Source: Owenia fusiformis
Lineage: Eukaryota; Annelida; Polychaeta; Sabellida; Oweniidae
DNA length: 64,000 nt
NCBI GenBank assembly: GCA_903813345.2
Contig: CAIIXF020000004.1
Location: forward strand, 27,221,985-27,285,984
Direction of reading: 5' to 3'
How positions within the stretch are numbered: the first letter of the stretch is position 1; each line of letters begins with the position of its first letter. A program made the translations under genes and the position numbers. Shown here piece after piece: positions 35,170 to 46,885 of this stretch. The notes beneath the pieces are model-generated. The model was not told the DNA's origin. It ran no database searches and was given only the letters and a program-made list of their open reading frames with translations.

Positions 35170-37002
35170 TTATTATTAGACTCCAGATGAAATCTGGAGT
35201 CTATTGTTTTCGTCAGTTTTCTTATTATTATTCTTCTTATTATTATTCTATCCCAGTTTTCTCAATAACCATAAGGTCTTCAGTAAAGTCAATCATTTGG
35301 TCAATTTAGGTTCAGTATCTAGTTCTCTGGAAATTGGGTCAAATTTTTATCTAGGTCAAAGGTCAAGAACTAGGTCAAATCTAGTACTTTGTCACTTTTT
35401 TCGATTTTCTCGGTCGTCCTTCAATATTTTTGATCCGGGTTTTTTTCATTGTGTTCCTTATAAAAAAGTAGGAAACCTAGGGTCGATTTACTTTTTTGAT
35501 ATCTCAAACCGATTTCGAGATATCAGTGTCCGAAAACGAGGTCCAAAAAAAAGTTCTTCTAATCAAATGTCCAGGATATTAGTCTTATAGGAAATTTTCT
35601 CAGGATTCCGAATCTGAAAACCAAATTCGAATCAGACTTCCAGTTCGGAAGTTATGGCGTTTTGAAAGCTCAAAAATCGCTAAATTTGGTGCCCATGTTA
35701 AGTCAATGGGAAAAAAGATTTTTTTGAGGTGAAAAATACGAAATATAGACTGAGTTCAGCTAAATATAATGAAAGCTTTTAAAAGAATGGGACCTCAAAA
35801 GACATCTAGCTTTAAAATTTGGACACCAAAATGCCTAGGTCAAAATCTAGGTCAAATTCAAAGTTTTTCCTTATTTTTGCTATTCTGACACTACAGATTA
35901 ATTATATTCTTCGAAATTTTGTATACATGTAGCCAAGAGTGCGCTAATAGTGTTAGCCTTTTGCCGTCAGAAAGTATTTTGCCCCACTTTTGAGATATGG
36001 TGTCCGAAAAGTAGGTCAAAATAAAAAATTCTTCAAATTTAATGTGTGTGTTATGAACTAAGTATAGAATTTTCTCAGGAATCCGAATCTGCAAACCAAA
36101 TTTCAATCCGACTTCCGGTTCGGAAGTTATGACATTTTGAAAGCTCAAAAATCACTAAATTTGGTGCCCCATGTTATGTCAATGGGAAAAAATATTTTCT
36201 TGAAGTGTAAAATACGAGATATAGACTAAGTACAGCTTAAAATAATGAAAGCCTATGAAAGAAGTGAACCTCGAAGGCCACCTAACTTCAAAATTTGGAC
36301 ACCAAAATCCCTAGGTCAAAATCTAGGTCAAATTCATAGTTTATCCTTATTTTTGCGATTCTGACACTACACTTTAATTATATTCCTCGAAATTGTGTAT
36401 ACATGTAGCCAAGAGTGTGCTAATAGCATTAGCCCTTTGCCGTCAGAAAGTATTTTGATCCGACTTCCGGTTCCGAAGTTATGACGTGTCCGAAAAGTAG
36501 GTCAAAATAAAATTCGCCAAATTTAACGTATGAGTTATGAATTAGGGGTAGAATTTTGTCAAGAATCCGAATCTTTAAATCAAATTTCGATCCGACTCCC
36601 GGTTCGGAAGTTATGGCGTTTTGAAATTTCAAGAAAAATCGATCTGATGGTATCCTGATAGAAAGTCAAGAGTAGAGAAGAAAATATTGAAAAATGCATC
36701 CATCCTTCCTTTCTGATCCTATCCTATCCTTCCTATCTACCCTTGCTTTGTATCCTCTCCTTCCTATTCTATCCCTTCTTCCTATTCTATTCTATCCTTT
36801 CCTATTCTATCCTATCGTTCCTTCCTATTCTATCCTATCCTTCCTTCCTTTTTCATCCATCCTTCCTTTTTCATCCATCCATCCTTCTTTTTCTTGATGA
36901 CTTAGCTTATTTTGGATGACTTGACTTATTCTGGATGACTCAGCTAAAAAAAAGTCTAGATCTGGAGTCTGAAATTGAACTCGTTCAATTTCCAAAATCT
37001 AG
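35170..37002 (+). repeat. Helentron-like unit 4 (type B, with 5' hairpin)
   Basis: It starts with TAGACTCCAGATG...ATCTGGAGTCTA, so the 5' subterminal inverted repeat is intact. Two submodules, a CTATCC-type tract (about 36,695-36,895) and a short GATGACTT run follow. It ends with hairpin GAAATTGAAC-TC-GTTCAATTTC and CTAG at 36,999-37,002. It is the most complete single unit with both ends. Confidence 0.75.
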
Positions 37003-38644
37003 TTATTATTTTTTTTTTCTTATTCTTCCTCCTTACAAGATTTCTCACCAACTAGAAGAACTTACCTTAAGCTGCTTACATGATCAACTAGGGAATGTAT
37101 CTGGGATTATGGGAAATTAGGTCAAATTTTTATCTAGGTCAAAGGTCAAGAACTAGGTCAAATCCAGTACTTTGTCACTTTTTCCCATTATCTTGGTCGT
37201 CCTTCAATATTTTTGATCCGGTTTTTTTTCATTGTGTTCCTCATAAAAAAGTAGATAAGCTAGGGTCGATTTAGTTTTTTGGTATCTCAAGCCGATTTCG
37301 AGATATCCGTGTCCGAAAACGAGGTCCAAAAAAAAGTTCTCTGAATCCAATGTCCAGGATATCAGTCTTATAGGAAATTTTCTCAGGATTCCAAATCTGA
37401 AAACCAAATTTCGATCTGACTTCCGGTTCAGAAGTTATGGCGTTTTGAAATTCAAAAATCGCTAAATTTGGTGCCCCATGTTAATTCAATGGGAAAAAAA
37501 TATTTTTTTGAAGTGTAAAATACGAGATATAGACTAAGTACAGCTAAACATAATGGAATCCCATAAAAGAAAGGGACCTCAAGACCTTCTTTTCATAAAA
37601 TTTTGGACACCAAAATGCCTAGGTCAAAATCTAGGTCAAATTTAAAGTTTTTCCTTATTTTTGCGATTCTGACACTACAGATTAATTATATTCTTCAAAA
37701 TTTTGTATACATATAGCCAAGAGTGTGCTTATAGTGGTAGCCTTTTGCCGTCAGAAAGTATTTTGACCCACTTTTGAGATATGGTGTCCGAAAAGTAAGT
37801 CAAAATAAAAATTTCTCCAAACTCAACGTATGAGTTATGAATTAAGGATAGAATTTTCTCAGGAATCCGAATCTACAAACCAAATTTCGATCCGACTTCC
37901 CGTTCGGAAGTTATGGGGTTTTGAAATTTCGAGAAAAATCGATCTGATGGTATCCTGATAGAAAGTCAAGGAAAAAAGATTTTTTTTGAAGTGTAAAATA
38001 CGAGATATAGACTGAGTACAGCTTAAGATAATGAATTCCTATAAAAGAAGGGGACCTCAAAAGCTACCTAGTTTCAATATTTGGACACCAAAATGCCTAG
38101 GTCAAAATCTAGGTCAAATTCATAGTTTTTCTTTATTTTTACGATTCTGGCACTACACTTTTAGGATTTGCTTCAAAATTTTGTATACAGGTAGAAAAGA
38201 GTGTGCTAATAGTAATAGCCTTTTGCCGTCAGAAAGTATTTTGACCCATTTTTGAGATATGGCGTCCTAAAAGTGGGTCAAAATAAAAAAATCTCCAAAT
38301 TTAATGTATGAGTTATGAAATAAGGGTAGAATTTTCCCAGGAATCTGAATCTGCAAACCAAATTTTAATCCGACTTTCGGTCAAAAATTCCTACTTACCT
38401 ACCTACCTACATACCTACTCGGCTACCTACTTAGCTACCTACTTCTCGGCTACCTACTCAGCTACTTACTCAGCTACCTACTCAGCTGCTTACTCAGCTT
38501 CCTTCTCAGCTACCTACTCAGCTACTCACTCAATTACTTAATCATCTACTTACTCAGCTTGCTACTCAGTTACTTACTCAGCTACCTACTCAAGTAAATC
38601 AATCTGGAGTCTTAAATTGAACTTTGTTCAATTTACAAATCTAG
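37003..38644 (+). repeat. Helentron-like unit 5 (type A)
   Basis: Nearly the same as unit 2 through its opening, both submodules and the CTACTCAGCTAC minisatellite (about 38,395-38,595). It ends with CTAG at 38,641-38,644. Confidence 0.75.
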
Positions 38645-40504
38645 TTATTATTATTTTTTTTCTTATTCTTCCTCCTTACAAGATTTCTCACCAACTAGAA
38701 AAACTTACTTTAAGCTGCTTATATGATCAACTAGGGAATGTATCTGGGATTATGGGAAATTAGGTCAAATTTTTATCTAGGTCAAAGGTCAAGAACTAGG
38801 TCAAATCAAGTACTTTGTCACTTTTTCCCATTATCTCGGTCGTCCTTCAATATTTTTGATCCAGGTTTTTTTCATTGTGTTCCTCATAAAAAAGTAGAAA
38901 AGCTAGGGTCGATTTAGTTTTTTGGTATCTCAAACCGATTTCGAGATATCAGTGTCCGAAAACGAGGTCCAAAAAAAAGTTCTCCCAATTCAATGTCCAC
39001 GCTACTGGTCTTGTAGGAAATTTTCTCAGGATTCCGAATCTGAAAACCAAATTTCGATCCGACTTCCGGTTCGGAAGTTATATCGTTTTGAAAGCTCAAA
39101 AATCGCTAAATTTGGTGCCTATGTTAAGTCAATGGGAAAAAAGATTTTTTTGAAGTGAAAAATACGAAATATAGACTGAGTTCAGCTAAATATAATGGAA
39201 GCTTTTAAAAGAAGGGGACCTGAAAAGCCATCTAGCTTAAAAATTTGGACACAAAAATGCCAAGGTCAAAATCTAGGTCAAATTCAAAGTTTTTCCTTAT
39301 TTTTGCGATTCTGACACTACACTTTAATTATATTCTTCGAAATCGTGTATACATGTAGCCAAGAGTGTGCTAATAGTGTTAGCCTTTTGCCGTCAGGAAG
39401 TATTTTGACCCACTTTTGAGATATGGTGTCCCAAAAGTAGGTCAAAATAAAAATTCTTCAAATTTAACTTATGAGTTATGAATCAGGGGTAGAATTTTGT
39501 CAGGAATCGGAATCTGCAAACCATATTTCGATCCGACTTCCGGTTCGGAAGTTATGGCGTGTCCAAAAAGTAGGTCAAAATAAAAAAAATTCTAAATTTA
39601 ACGTATGAGTTATGAATTAGGGGTAGAATTTTATCAGGAATCCGAATCTGCAAACCAAATCTCGATTCGACATCTTGTTCAGAAGTTATGATGTTTTGAA
39701 AGCTCAAAAATCGCTAAATTTGGTGCCCCATGTTAAATCAATGGGACCGAATAATTTTTTGAAGTGTAAAAATACAAGATATAGAATGAGTACAGCTAAA
39801 CATAATGAAAGCCCATAAAAGAAGGGGACCTCAAAAGCTACTTTCCTTCAAAATTTGGACACCAAAATACCTAGTTCAAAATCTAGGTCAAATTCTTAGT
39901 TTTTTCTTATTTTTGCAATTCGGACACTACACTTCAATGATATTCTTCGAAATTTTGTATACATGTAGCAAAGAGTGTGCTTATAATGTTAACTTTTTGC
40001 CGTCAAGAAGTTTTTAGGCCCACTTTTGAGATCTGGTGATCGAAATGTAGGTCAAAATAAAAAGTTCTCCAAATTTAACGTATGAGTTATGAATTAGGGG
40101 CATAATTTCCTAAGGAATCCGGATCTGAAATTAAAATTGCAATCGGACCCCCGGTTAAGATTCTAAGCCATTTTGAAGTTTGAAATTCGCACTTGCCAGT
40201 ATTCACGATGCAGATTGATCAAATAAACTTTCAAAAAGTCCTACATACCCTACTTTACCTCCCTACCTACTCAGCTACTTATTTGACTACTTACTCAATT
40301 GCTTAATTAGTTATTACTTACTTAGCTACTTACTCAGCTACTAACTCAGCTTTTTACCCAGTTACTTACTCAGCTACTTACTCAACTACTACTAAGGTAC
40401 TTACTCAACTAATTACTCAGTTACTTACTCAGCTCTTTACTGATCTATCTAGGTCAAATAAATCTGGAGTCTTAAATTGAACTTGTTCAATTTCACAAAT
40501 CTAG
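38645..40504 (+). repeat. Helentron-like unit 6 (type A, diverged)
   Basis: It shares the opening of units 2 and 5, but later submodules and the ACTCAGCTACTTACTC minisatellite (about 40,245-40,440) are more diverged. It ends with AAATTGAACTTGTTCAATTT and CTAG at 40,501-40,504. Confidence 0.72.
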
Positions 40505-41922
40505 TTATTATTATTATTCTTTGGGAGTTTTTTCAATAACTATTAGGTATCCAGTAAGGACCATAATACAGTTTATTTAGGTTCAGTATCTAGTTGGTGG
40601 GAAATTGGGTCAAATTTTTATCTAGGTCAAAGGTCAAGAACTAGGTCAAATCCAGTACTTTGTCACTTTTTTCGATTTTCTCGGTTGTCCTTCAATATTT
40701 TCGATCCGGGTTTTTTTCATTGTGTTCCTTATAAAAAAGTAGGAAATCTAGGGTCGATTTAGTTTTTTGATATCTCAAACCGATTTCGAGATATCAGTGT
40801 CCGAAAACGAGGTCCAAAAAAAAGTTCTCCGAATCGAATGTCCAGGATATTAGTCTTATGGGAAATTTTCTCAGGATTCCGAATCTGAAAACGAAATTTA
40901 GATCAGACTTCCGGTTCTGAAGTTATGGCGTTTTGAAAATTCAAAAATCGCTAAATTTTTAGCCCATGTTAAGTCAATGGGAAAAAATATTTTTTTGAAG
41001 TGAAAAATACGAAATATAGACTAAGTTCAGCTAAATATAATGAAAGCTTTTAAAAGAATGGAACCTCAAAAGCCATCTAGCCTTAAAATTTGGACACCAA
41101 AATGCCTAGGTCAAAATCTAGGTCAAATTCAAAGTTTTTTCTTATTTTTGCGATTCTGACACTACACTTTAATTATATTCTTCGAAATTGTGTATACATG
41201 TAGCCAAGAGTGTGCTAATAGCGTTAGCCTTTTGCCGTCAGAAAGTATTTTGACCCACTTTTGAGATATGGTGTCCGAAAAGTAGGTCAAAATAAAAAGT
41301 TCTCCAAATTTAACGTTTGAGTTATGAATTAAGAATAGAATTTTCTCAGAAATCCGAATCTGCAAACCAAATTTCGATCCGACTTCCGGTTCTGAAGTTA
41401 TGGCGTGTCCAAAAAGTAGGTCAAAATAAAAATTTGCCAAATTTAATGTATGAGTTATGAATTAGGGGTAGAATTTTGTCAGGAATCCGAATCTTTAAAT
41501 CAAATTTAGATCCGACTTCCAATTCGGAAGTTATGGTTGTTCGAAATTTCGGAAAATCGATCTGATGTTGTCCTGATAGAAAGTCAAGAGTAGAGAAGAA
41601 AATATTGAAAAATTCATCCATCCTTCCTATCTGATCCTATCCTATCCTATCTTTCCTTCGTATCCTTTCCTTCCTATCCTTTCCTTCCTATCCTCTCCTA
41701 TCATATCCTTTCTTCCTATTCTGTTCTACCCCATCCTTCTTTCTTATTCTATCCTATCGTTCCTTCCCATTCTATCCTATCCTACCTTCCTGTTTTATCC
41801 ATCCATCTTATTCTGGATGATTCAGCTTATTCTGGATGACTCGGCTTATTTTGGATGACTGGGCTTAAAAAAGTCTGGATCTGGAGTCTGAAATTGAACT
41901 TCGTTCAATTTCCCAAGTCTAG
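40505..41922 (+). repeat. Helentron-like unit 7 (type B), end of array
   Basis: It opens like unit 3, carries one full submodule, CTATCC-type (about 41,617-41,800) and GGATGACTCGGCTTATTT repeats, and ends with AAATTGAACTTCGTTCAATTT and CTAG at 41,919-41,922. No further unit follows. Confidence 0.75.
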
Positions 41923-43952
41923 TTATAATTATCTTAGACAATAATGAAGCGGTACAATCGTGGGAGTGTTAATTAATCGGAATGCAAGTTTGATACAAAA
42001 TAACTCCTTTGGATCAAATATTTAAATTTTACTAGAGTGCGGGGGGGGGTGGAAACGAGTCTCCATGCAAGCACTTAATATCAAAAGAAAGATTTCAGTA
42101 CCCCTTGACTTCGCTCCCGGACTTCACTATTCACCACCTCCCCTCCCCCTTCCCCAATTATCTTTTATGACCCCAGATTGTTCGTTTCTGTGCCCCCCCC
42201 CCCCCCCTGTCCATGGCAAGTAAGTAATCTATGTGTATATCGGCTCCCTCCCAATGGTGGGCAAAACCAGATGCAGGCATAGAGATTGACAAGGTGAGGG
42301 GATTAAAAATAAAAATAGTTTTGTTTTAGAGGCAGAAATAATTCCTAGATGACCTGTCTTTACTGTAATCAAGATGCTACCTAACCGCAGTTTTAAAAGT
42401 TATTTATCTTTTGTGATAATCTAATACTACTTATAGATTGGTTTTCCAAATGTAAGACCCCGTATAAGACCCTTGTCTCTGATTGTGAAACATGTGTATG
42501 CATCAAATCCGAGGAATATTACATTATGTGAAACAGTTCCAAAATGTTTTGTCTTGAACTTAATCAAATAGCAATATATTTCAACATGTGGAAATTGTTT
42601 ATTAAAGTAATGTCGGGCACTATAGGTGAACGGGTTTTCAGTTTTGCAATAAATCCATGCATATCCAATTGTAGCAATCATACGGCCAGACCAGGGGAAC
42701 ACAGATACCCTTCGTATTCTTACATTGTCTGCATGTCAACCATACGGCGACCGCACGGTCAGCCTGCCTTTCGCACCTCTCATACACGTGTAAAAATTCT
42801 AAGATCACATTGATTCCTCGTTTTCAATCCCTGGTTTTCAAAGCCCGTTAGATGTTAATGAATGGAGATTTTTAAATGTGCTTTCATTAAACAGCCAGGA
42901 AAAATAAACTATTTTTCATTTCCCAGGAATCACATAATCCGTCAAAATTCATTTAATTTAAAATGTACCTAATATATTACATGTATACAATCAGACAGAC
43001 TGGCTATTCTAATCCGTTATGAAAAGCCATTTGTTTTTTCCTCTACAGGATGTTTCTGCGGAAGTTAATTTGTTTATCTTAGTGTTTAGAGGCAATGTCC
43101 TTTGACGCTTTCGTGAAATAAATGAACTCTGTGATGGACTACAATTGTATATTTTTACAGGAACAGTTACCCGAAGTAAACCACTGTTACATTATTTTCA
43201 TTTTAGGTCTCTCTAATTAGTTGTACTTATACCCGTAGCCAAGGGGGGGGGGGGGTGTTCAAGGAGTCCAACTCAACAGAATTCGAATTGAATACAAAAT
43301 AAATTCATAACATATAAATATATAAATACATAATGTCTATCCAAGTCTTCTTGCATTTTCTGAACTTCAAATGCGCCTTTTGATGTGTGATAACAAAATA
43401 CTAAATAAATACTTAATGTTACTCCAGCTTGTTTTAATAGTAATTTGGCAATTAAACATGCATAATGTGTGTACTGTGTACAACCCGAATCCTCTCCCGA
43501 TCAGGTCACGTTTTATATTTCTCTGATGTAATAACTGCCCTGTCAACCCTCACGCATTAGGCGTGATTGTTACGCATTTGCTGGAAAAATAGAAATCACG
43601 CATCAATTTAGCGTGTATGATCAAATATCACGCAAATCAAGGATTTTGTTGAAATTTTTAAAAATCGTTTTTTGTGAAATGCCGACACGGTAAAATACCG
43701 AACGGCGAAAAAAGCGAACGAATTCCGTTCGGTCTTTGCATGCGCTTGCCGTTTATTTGATTGAAATCATTCAAATCAAAGTTGGCATTCGAGAACAAAA
43801 ATGTGTCCAGTCAAAAATAGATTTCTAATGTTTGATTTTGAGTAGTTGTATTTATTGATCCTTGTTTTTCAATCTACAGATGGTTCACTGAATTCCGAAG
43901 TAAACAGAAAATAATAAACATTTCCTTGGTTCCCATGATACTGCTTATAACC
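41923..43952. other. Right interior of the giant element: poly-G/C tracts, no gene
   Basis: Contains long G or C homopolymers (about 42,040, 42,196 and 43,242). Phrases at about 42,480-42,540 and 42,990-43,120 recur in diverged form at about 45,950 and 45,480-45,620, so this DNA holds old internal duplications. No domain is recognised in its short open frames. Confidence 0.4.
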
Positions 43953-44134
43953 CAGGCCCGTAGCCAGGATTTGCCAAGGGGGGGGGCAGTTTTCAAAAAT
44001 GTCTAGGGGGTTCACATTTGACAATTTTGGTCCAAATATGGCTAAAATCACACGAGAAATGCTCAAAATGGTGAAAAACTGCATGATTTTGAAAGAATCT
44101 TTGGCCAGGCCCCCCCCCCCCGGATACGGGCCTG
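43953..44134. mobile_element. Short hAT-like inverted-repeat element
   Basis: The left end CAGGCCCGTAGCCAGG and the reverse complement of the right end CAGGCCCGTATCCGGG match at 14 of 16 positions. The flanks TTATAAC/CTATAAC suggest an imperfect 8-bp duplication. It is G-rich inside on the left and C-rich on the right. Confidence 0.6.
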
Positions 44135-44426
44135 CCTATAACCTATAATACTCATTTATTAAAACAAATATTAATTTATCCGTCTGTCTGATTAGATTTT
44201 GTTCCCTGACTCAAACCAGAGACATATAAAACATATATATTTTATATGTCTCTGCTCAAACAAAGTCAACCCCGATTTCAGTTCTTAATTCTTCACTTGA
44301 AACGATATAGCCAACATGATACAACATGAATTTGGATTCATTATACATATATAAAGCCTGTTGTTATCAAAACCCATAAATCCTCACCATATAAATATAG
44401 TTTTATTGATGACCAAAAACAGATAT

Positions 44427-44625
44427 CAGGGGCGTAGCCAGCTTTCAGTCAGGGGGGAGGGGGTGCGATCGCCAAAAAGATTTCGGTTTTCAGTCAGGAG
44501 GGTACGATTGTGGCCTGAGCATCATTTTAAAGCTCCTTTCTTCTTCTTTCTCAGGGTTTTATTGTTAAGGGGGGGGGTTGTGATGGGTGCGATCGCACAA
44601 CCCCCCCCCCTGGATACGCCCACGG
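44427..44625. mobile_element. Second short CAGGGGCGTAGCCAG element
   Basis: The left end CAGGGGCGTAGCCAG pairs imperfectly with the right end CTGGATACGCCCACGG. GATAT occurs on both sides. It contains GTGCGATCGC twice and long G and C runs. It is related to the element at 43,953; a further lone CAGGGGCGTAGCAAAC end lies at about 46,331. Confidence 0.5.
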
Positions 44626-46470
44626 ATATTTTGGCAACTTCCACGTTTACCCCCCCCTAATCATTTTTGCTCCCCCTCTAAATATCAGACCAATCAGGCG
44701 ATGAGGCATGGATCAGGATACCCTGACTCCCAAGCTGTGCGACTTCTGGCAACCGCTTCACCTATATTCCCGGGGGAAATGCTTTTTCCTTTGAAAAATT
44801 ATCAAATATGGTCGTGTGTGGGCAAACACGGAGGAGGAGGAGAGGGGTGCGTGCATTGCGTGCGATCCCTCATCAGTTGTGTAATATTTATTTCTGTTTT
44901 CAAATGAAATAATTTCACCCTTGCCCAATTGGCTATAATGCGCGAATCAAATAGCATGGAGATCAGATAATTAGATTGATTCGTTTTTTCGCAATCAGAT
45001 GAATTAACTTATTGTTTTCTCTGATTAAAAGGCGGTTTGAAGCTACTTTTATAGGATTTGTAAATTCGCAATCAGACTGGCTTATTTTAATATTTAGTCA
45101 GTGCAAGAGGAGGGGACTATAATGTAGAAAATCGTTTTGATTTCGACACTAACTGAAATAGTTTATCACAATAAATTGTTAAATACGGAAACAGAGATCG
45201 GTTTAAAAATGAAGAGAGGCAAAAAACTCTATTTATACAATGTTATTAAAACCCGGGAATTAAAAGCAATTTTAGACTGTTAGATCTTCTGTAATCGAGG
45301 TGATGTTGGTACACTGCCACCGTTAGAAAAACAAAGACTAAGACAAAGACTATATAGCAATTAATCCTTTTGTAATCATTAAATGTTAAATGTAGATTCT
45401 TATTATTTCGTTGGACAATGTTCAGACTTCTGACCAAGATTTATTCATTTATGTTTGTATTTAAAAAATAGTATTTCAATCAGACAGACGTTCTAATGAG
45501 TTAAAAAAATACATTTGTCCATCACCTCTCAAGAAGTTTTCAAAAGTAATCAAGTTGATTTGTTTATTTTAGTGTTTAGCATTGTTTTTCATAACTTGAC
45601 GCTTCCATGAACAGAATGACTTTGAAATGAGTATTTATAATTTTAGCTTTTATACGACATGCTTATTGTATATTTCTATATGAACGTTGTAGTTATGTGA
45701 TGTAACATCGCCCCCCCCCCCCCCCAAATTACAGGTATACAACTTTTGGTCGGAATACTTTAACTTGCGATTAAAAGCAATTTTAGACTGTTAGATGATC
45801 TTTTATGTAATCTAGGTGATGTTGGTAGACTTCCCCAGTTAAGAAAACAAAGACTTAAGACAAAGAGAACTATATAGCAATAATCCTTTTGTTATCACTA
45901 AATGTTAGATTCTTTATTGGACAATATTTTGACTTCTGTCTCCGATTGTTATGCAGATATGTGTATATAATCATGTGAACAACATATTACGTGGAAATTC
46001 CCATATTCATTCTCATAATGTCTTACAGCTATTTCGCAAATGACATGCATGTAAGCCTAAATAACATGTGGACGTAATATTGCAGAACTGAGCGAAAAGA
46101 AAGGTTGAACAAATTAGATTAAGATATTTTATTTTTTAAATGCACAAAGGGCAACAGTTGAAGAGCAAAAATTAAAGGCATTGTGAAATAGATCGTGCTT
46201 TTGTATGATCCTCTTCTATAGTGCCCTACCCTTTGTATTCGTTGACTTCACTTCTTAAAAGAGAGTTTCGTCTTCTCGTAGTATATAACTAGACTCTGCA
46301 CGTAGCGTAATAGTGCCCCTATTAGCCATGTACAGGGGCGTAGCAAACTTGGGGGGGGTAAGCGATTGCCAAAAAAACAATATGGGATTTCAGTCTGAGA
46401 CAAATGGTCAAACATGAGTTTCAAAAAACTTCTAGAATTACCTTATGTAAATATTTACGTTAGCTTGTTT
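44626..46470. repeat. Diverged internal duplication in the giant element
   Basis: The phrase TTAAAAGCAATTTTAGACTG with its following ~150 bp occurs at about 45,258-45,425 and again at about 45,771-45,940. A C15 run lies at about 45,711. No coding sequence recognised. Confidence 0.55.
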
Positions 46471-46885
46471 AATTAAGGTCTGACGTTATGAAAACAAAGT
46501 GCCATTAATTTCTTAACCGTATAATACAGTATCATCTGTTTGGTCTCGGTATATTCCAGTTTAATTTGTATTATACAAAAAATGATATGTATAATTTGTA
46601 TTATACCACTTTGAAACCTGTTATAATAGAAAATGATATGCGTATAATACTGTTTAATCTGATCCTGACTTAAATTATATCAGGTTAAACTGGAATATAT
46701 TTTGGTTTAATCGGGTATCATTCTCTAATGATATTTGAGTCCGGATCAGATGTTATAATATTGAATGATACTTTCTGTGATATTGGATTAAACAACAAAT
46801 TAAACATCAATATAAGATGTTATCACAAGTATTAATCATAGGATTTTACATAGTGTTATTAGACATTGACCATAATTAGACTTAA

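Larger units (their letters stand above)
28202..46855. mobile_element. 18.65-kb CACTA/CMC-like DNA transposon without visible transposase
   Basis: The left end starts CACTATGTAAAATCCCATGA and the reverse complement of the right end starts CACTATGTAAAATCCTATGA; the ends match at 26 of 27 positions. TTA is duplicated on both sides (28,199-28,201 and 46,856-46,858). Copy B at 62,125-62,145 reads AGCATCAT-TTA-TTAGACATTG, the exact empty site. CACTA termini with a 3-bp duplication fit the EnSpm/CACTA-Mirage-Chapaev group. Short GTATCAT/ATGATAC and related motifs recur in both orientations within about 250-350 bp of each end, like CACTA subterminal repeats. The interior has no recognisable transposase. 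A 12.5-kb Helentron-like array fills most of it, so it is a non-autonomous giant or a smaller element grown by nesting. Confidence 0.88.

Noticed and set aside
35204-35590. 128-codon plus-strand open frame, F/L/S-rich
   Set aside because: Low complexity at its start from (TTA)n and runs through the Helentron-like submodule; no domain.
36694-36897. Proline/leucine-rich open frame (FYPFLFYPIVPSYS)
   Set aside because: Translation of a CTATCCTTCC microsatellite.
31655-38595. CTACTCAGCTAC arrays as a CRISPR-like repeat
   Set aside because: No unique spacers of constant length; these are simple minisatellites in an animal genome.
30826-41440. Recurrent minus-strand frames with peptides like SEPEVGSKFGLQIRIPEKIL
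   Set aside because: They recur because the DNA submodule is repeated. Frames end at different places, lack known domains and differ by frameshifts, so they are shadows of the array.
29418-41922. Interpretation as an ordinary satellite array
   Set aside because: Every unit ends in hairpin-CTAG|T with an inverted subterminal motif, which a plain satellite would not explain; kept as Helentron-like.
28202-46855. Transib assignment because of CACTATG ends
   Set aside because: Transib makes 5-bp duplications; the empty site supports only 3 bp (TTA), which fits CACTA/CMC.
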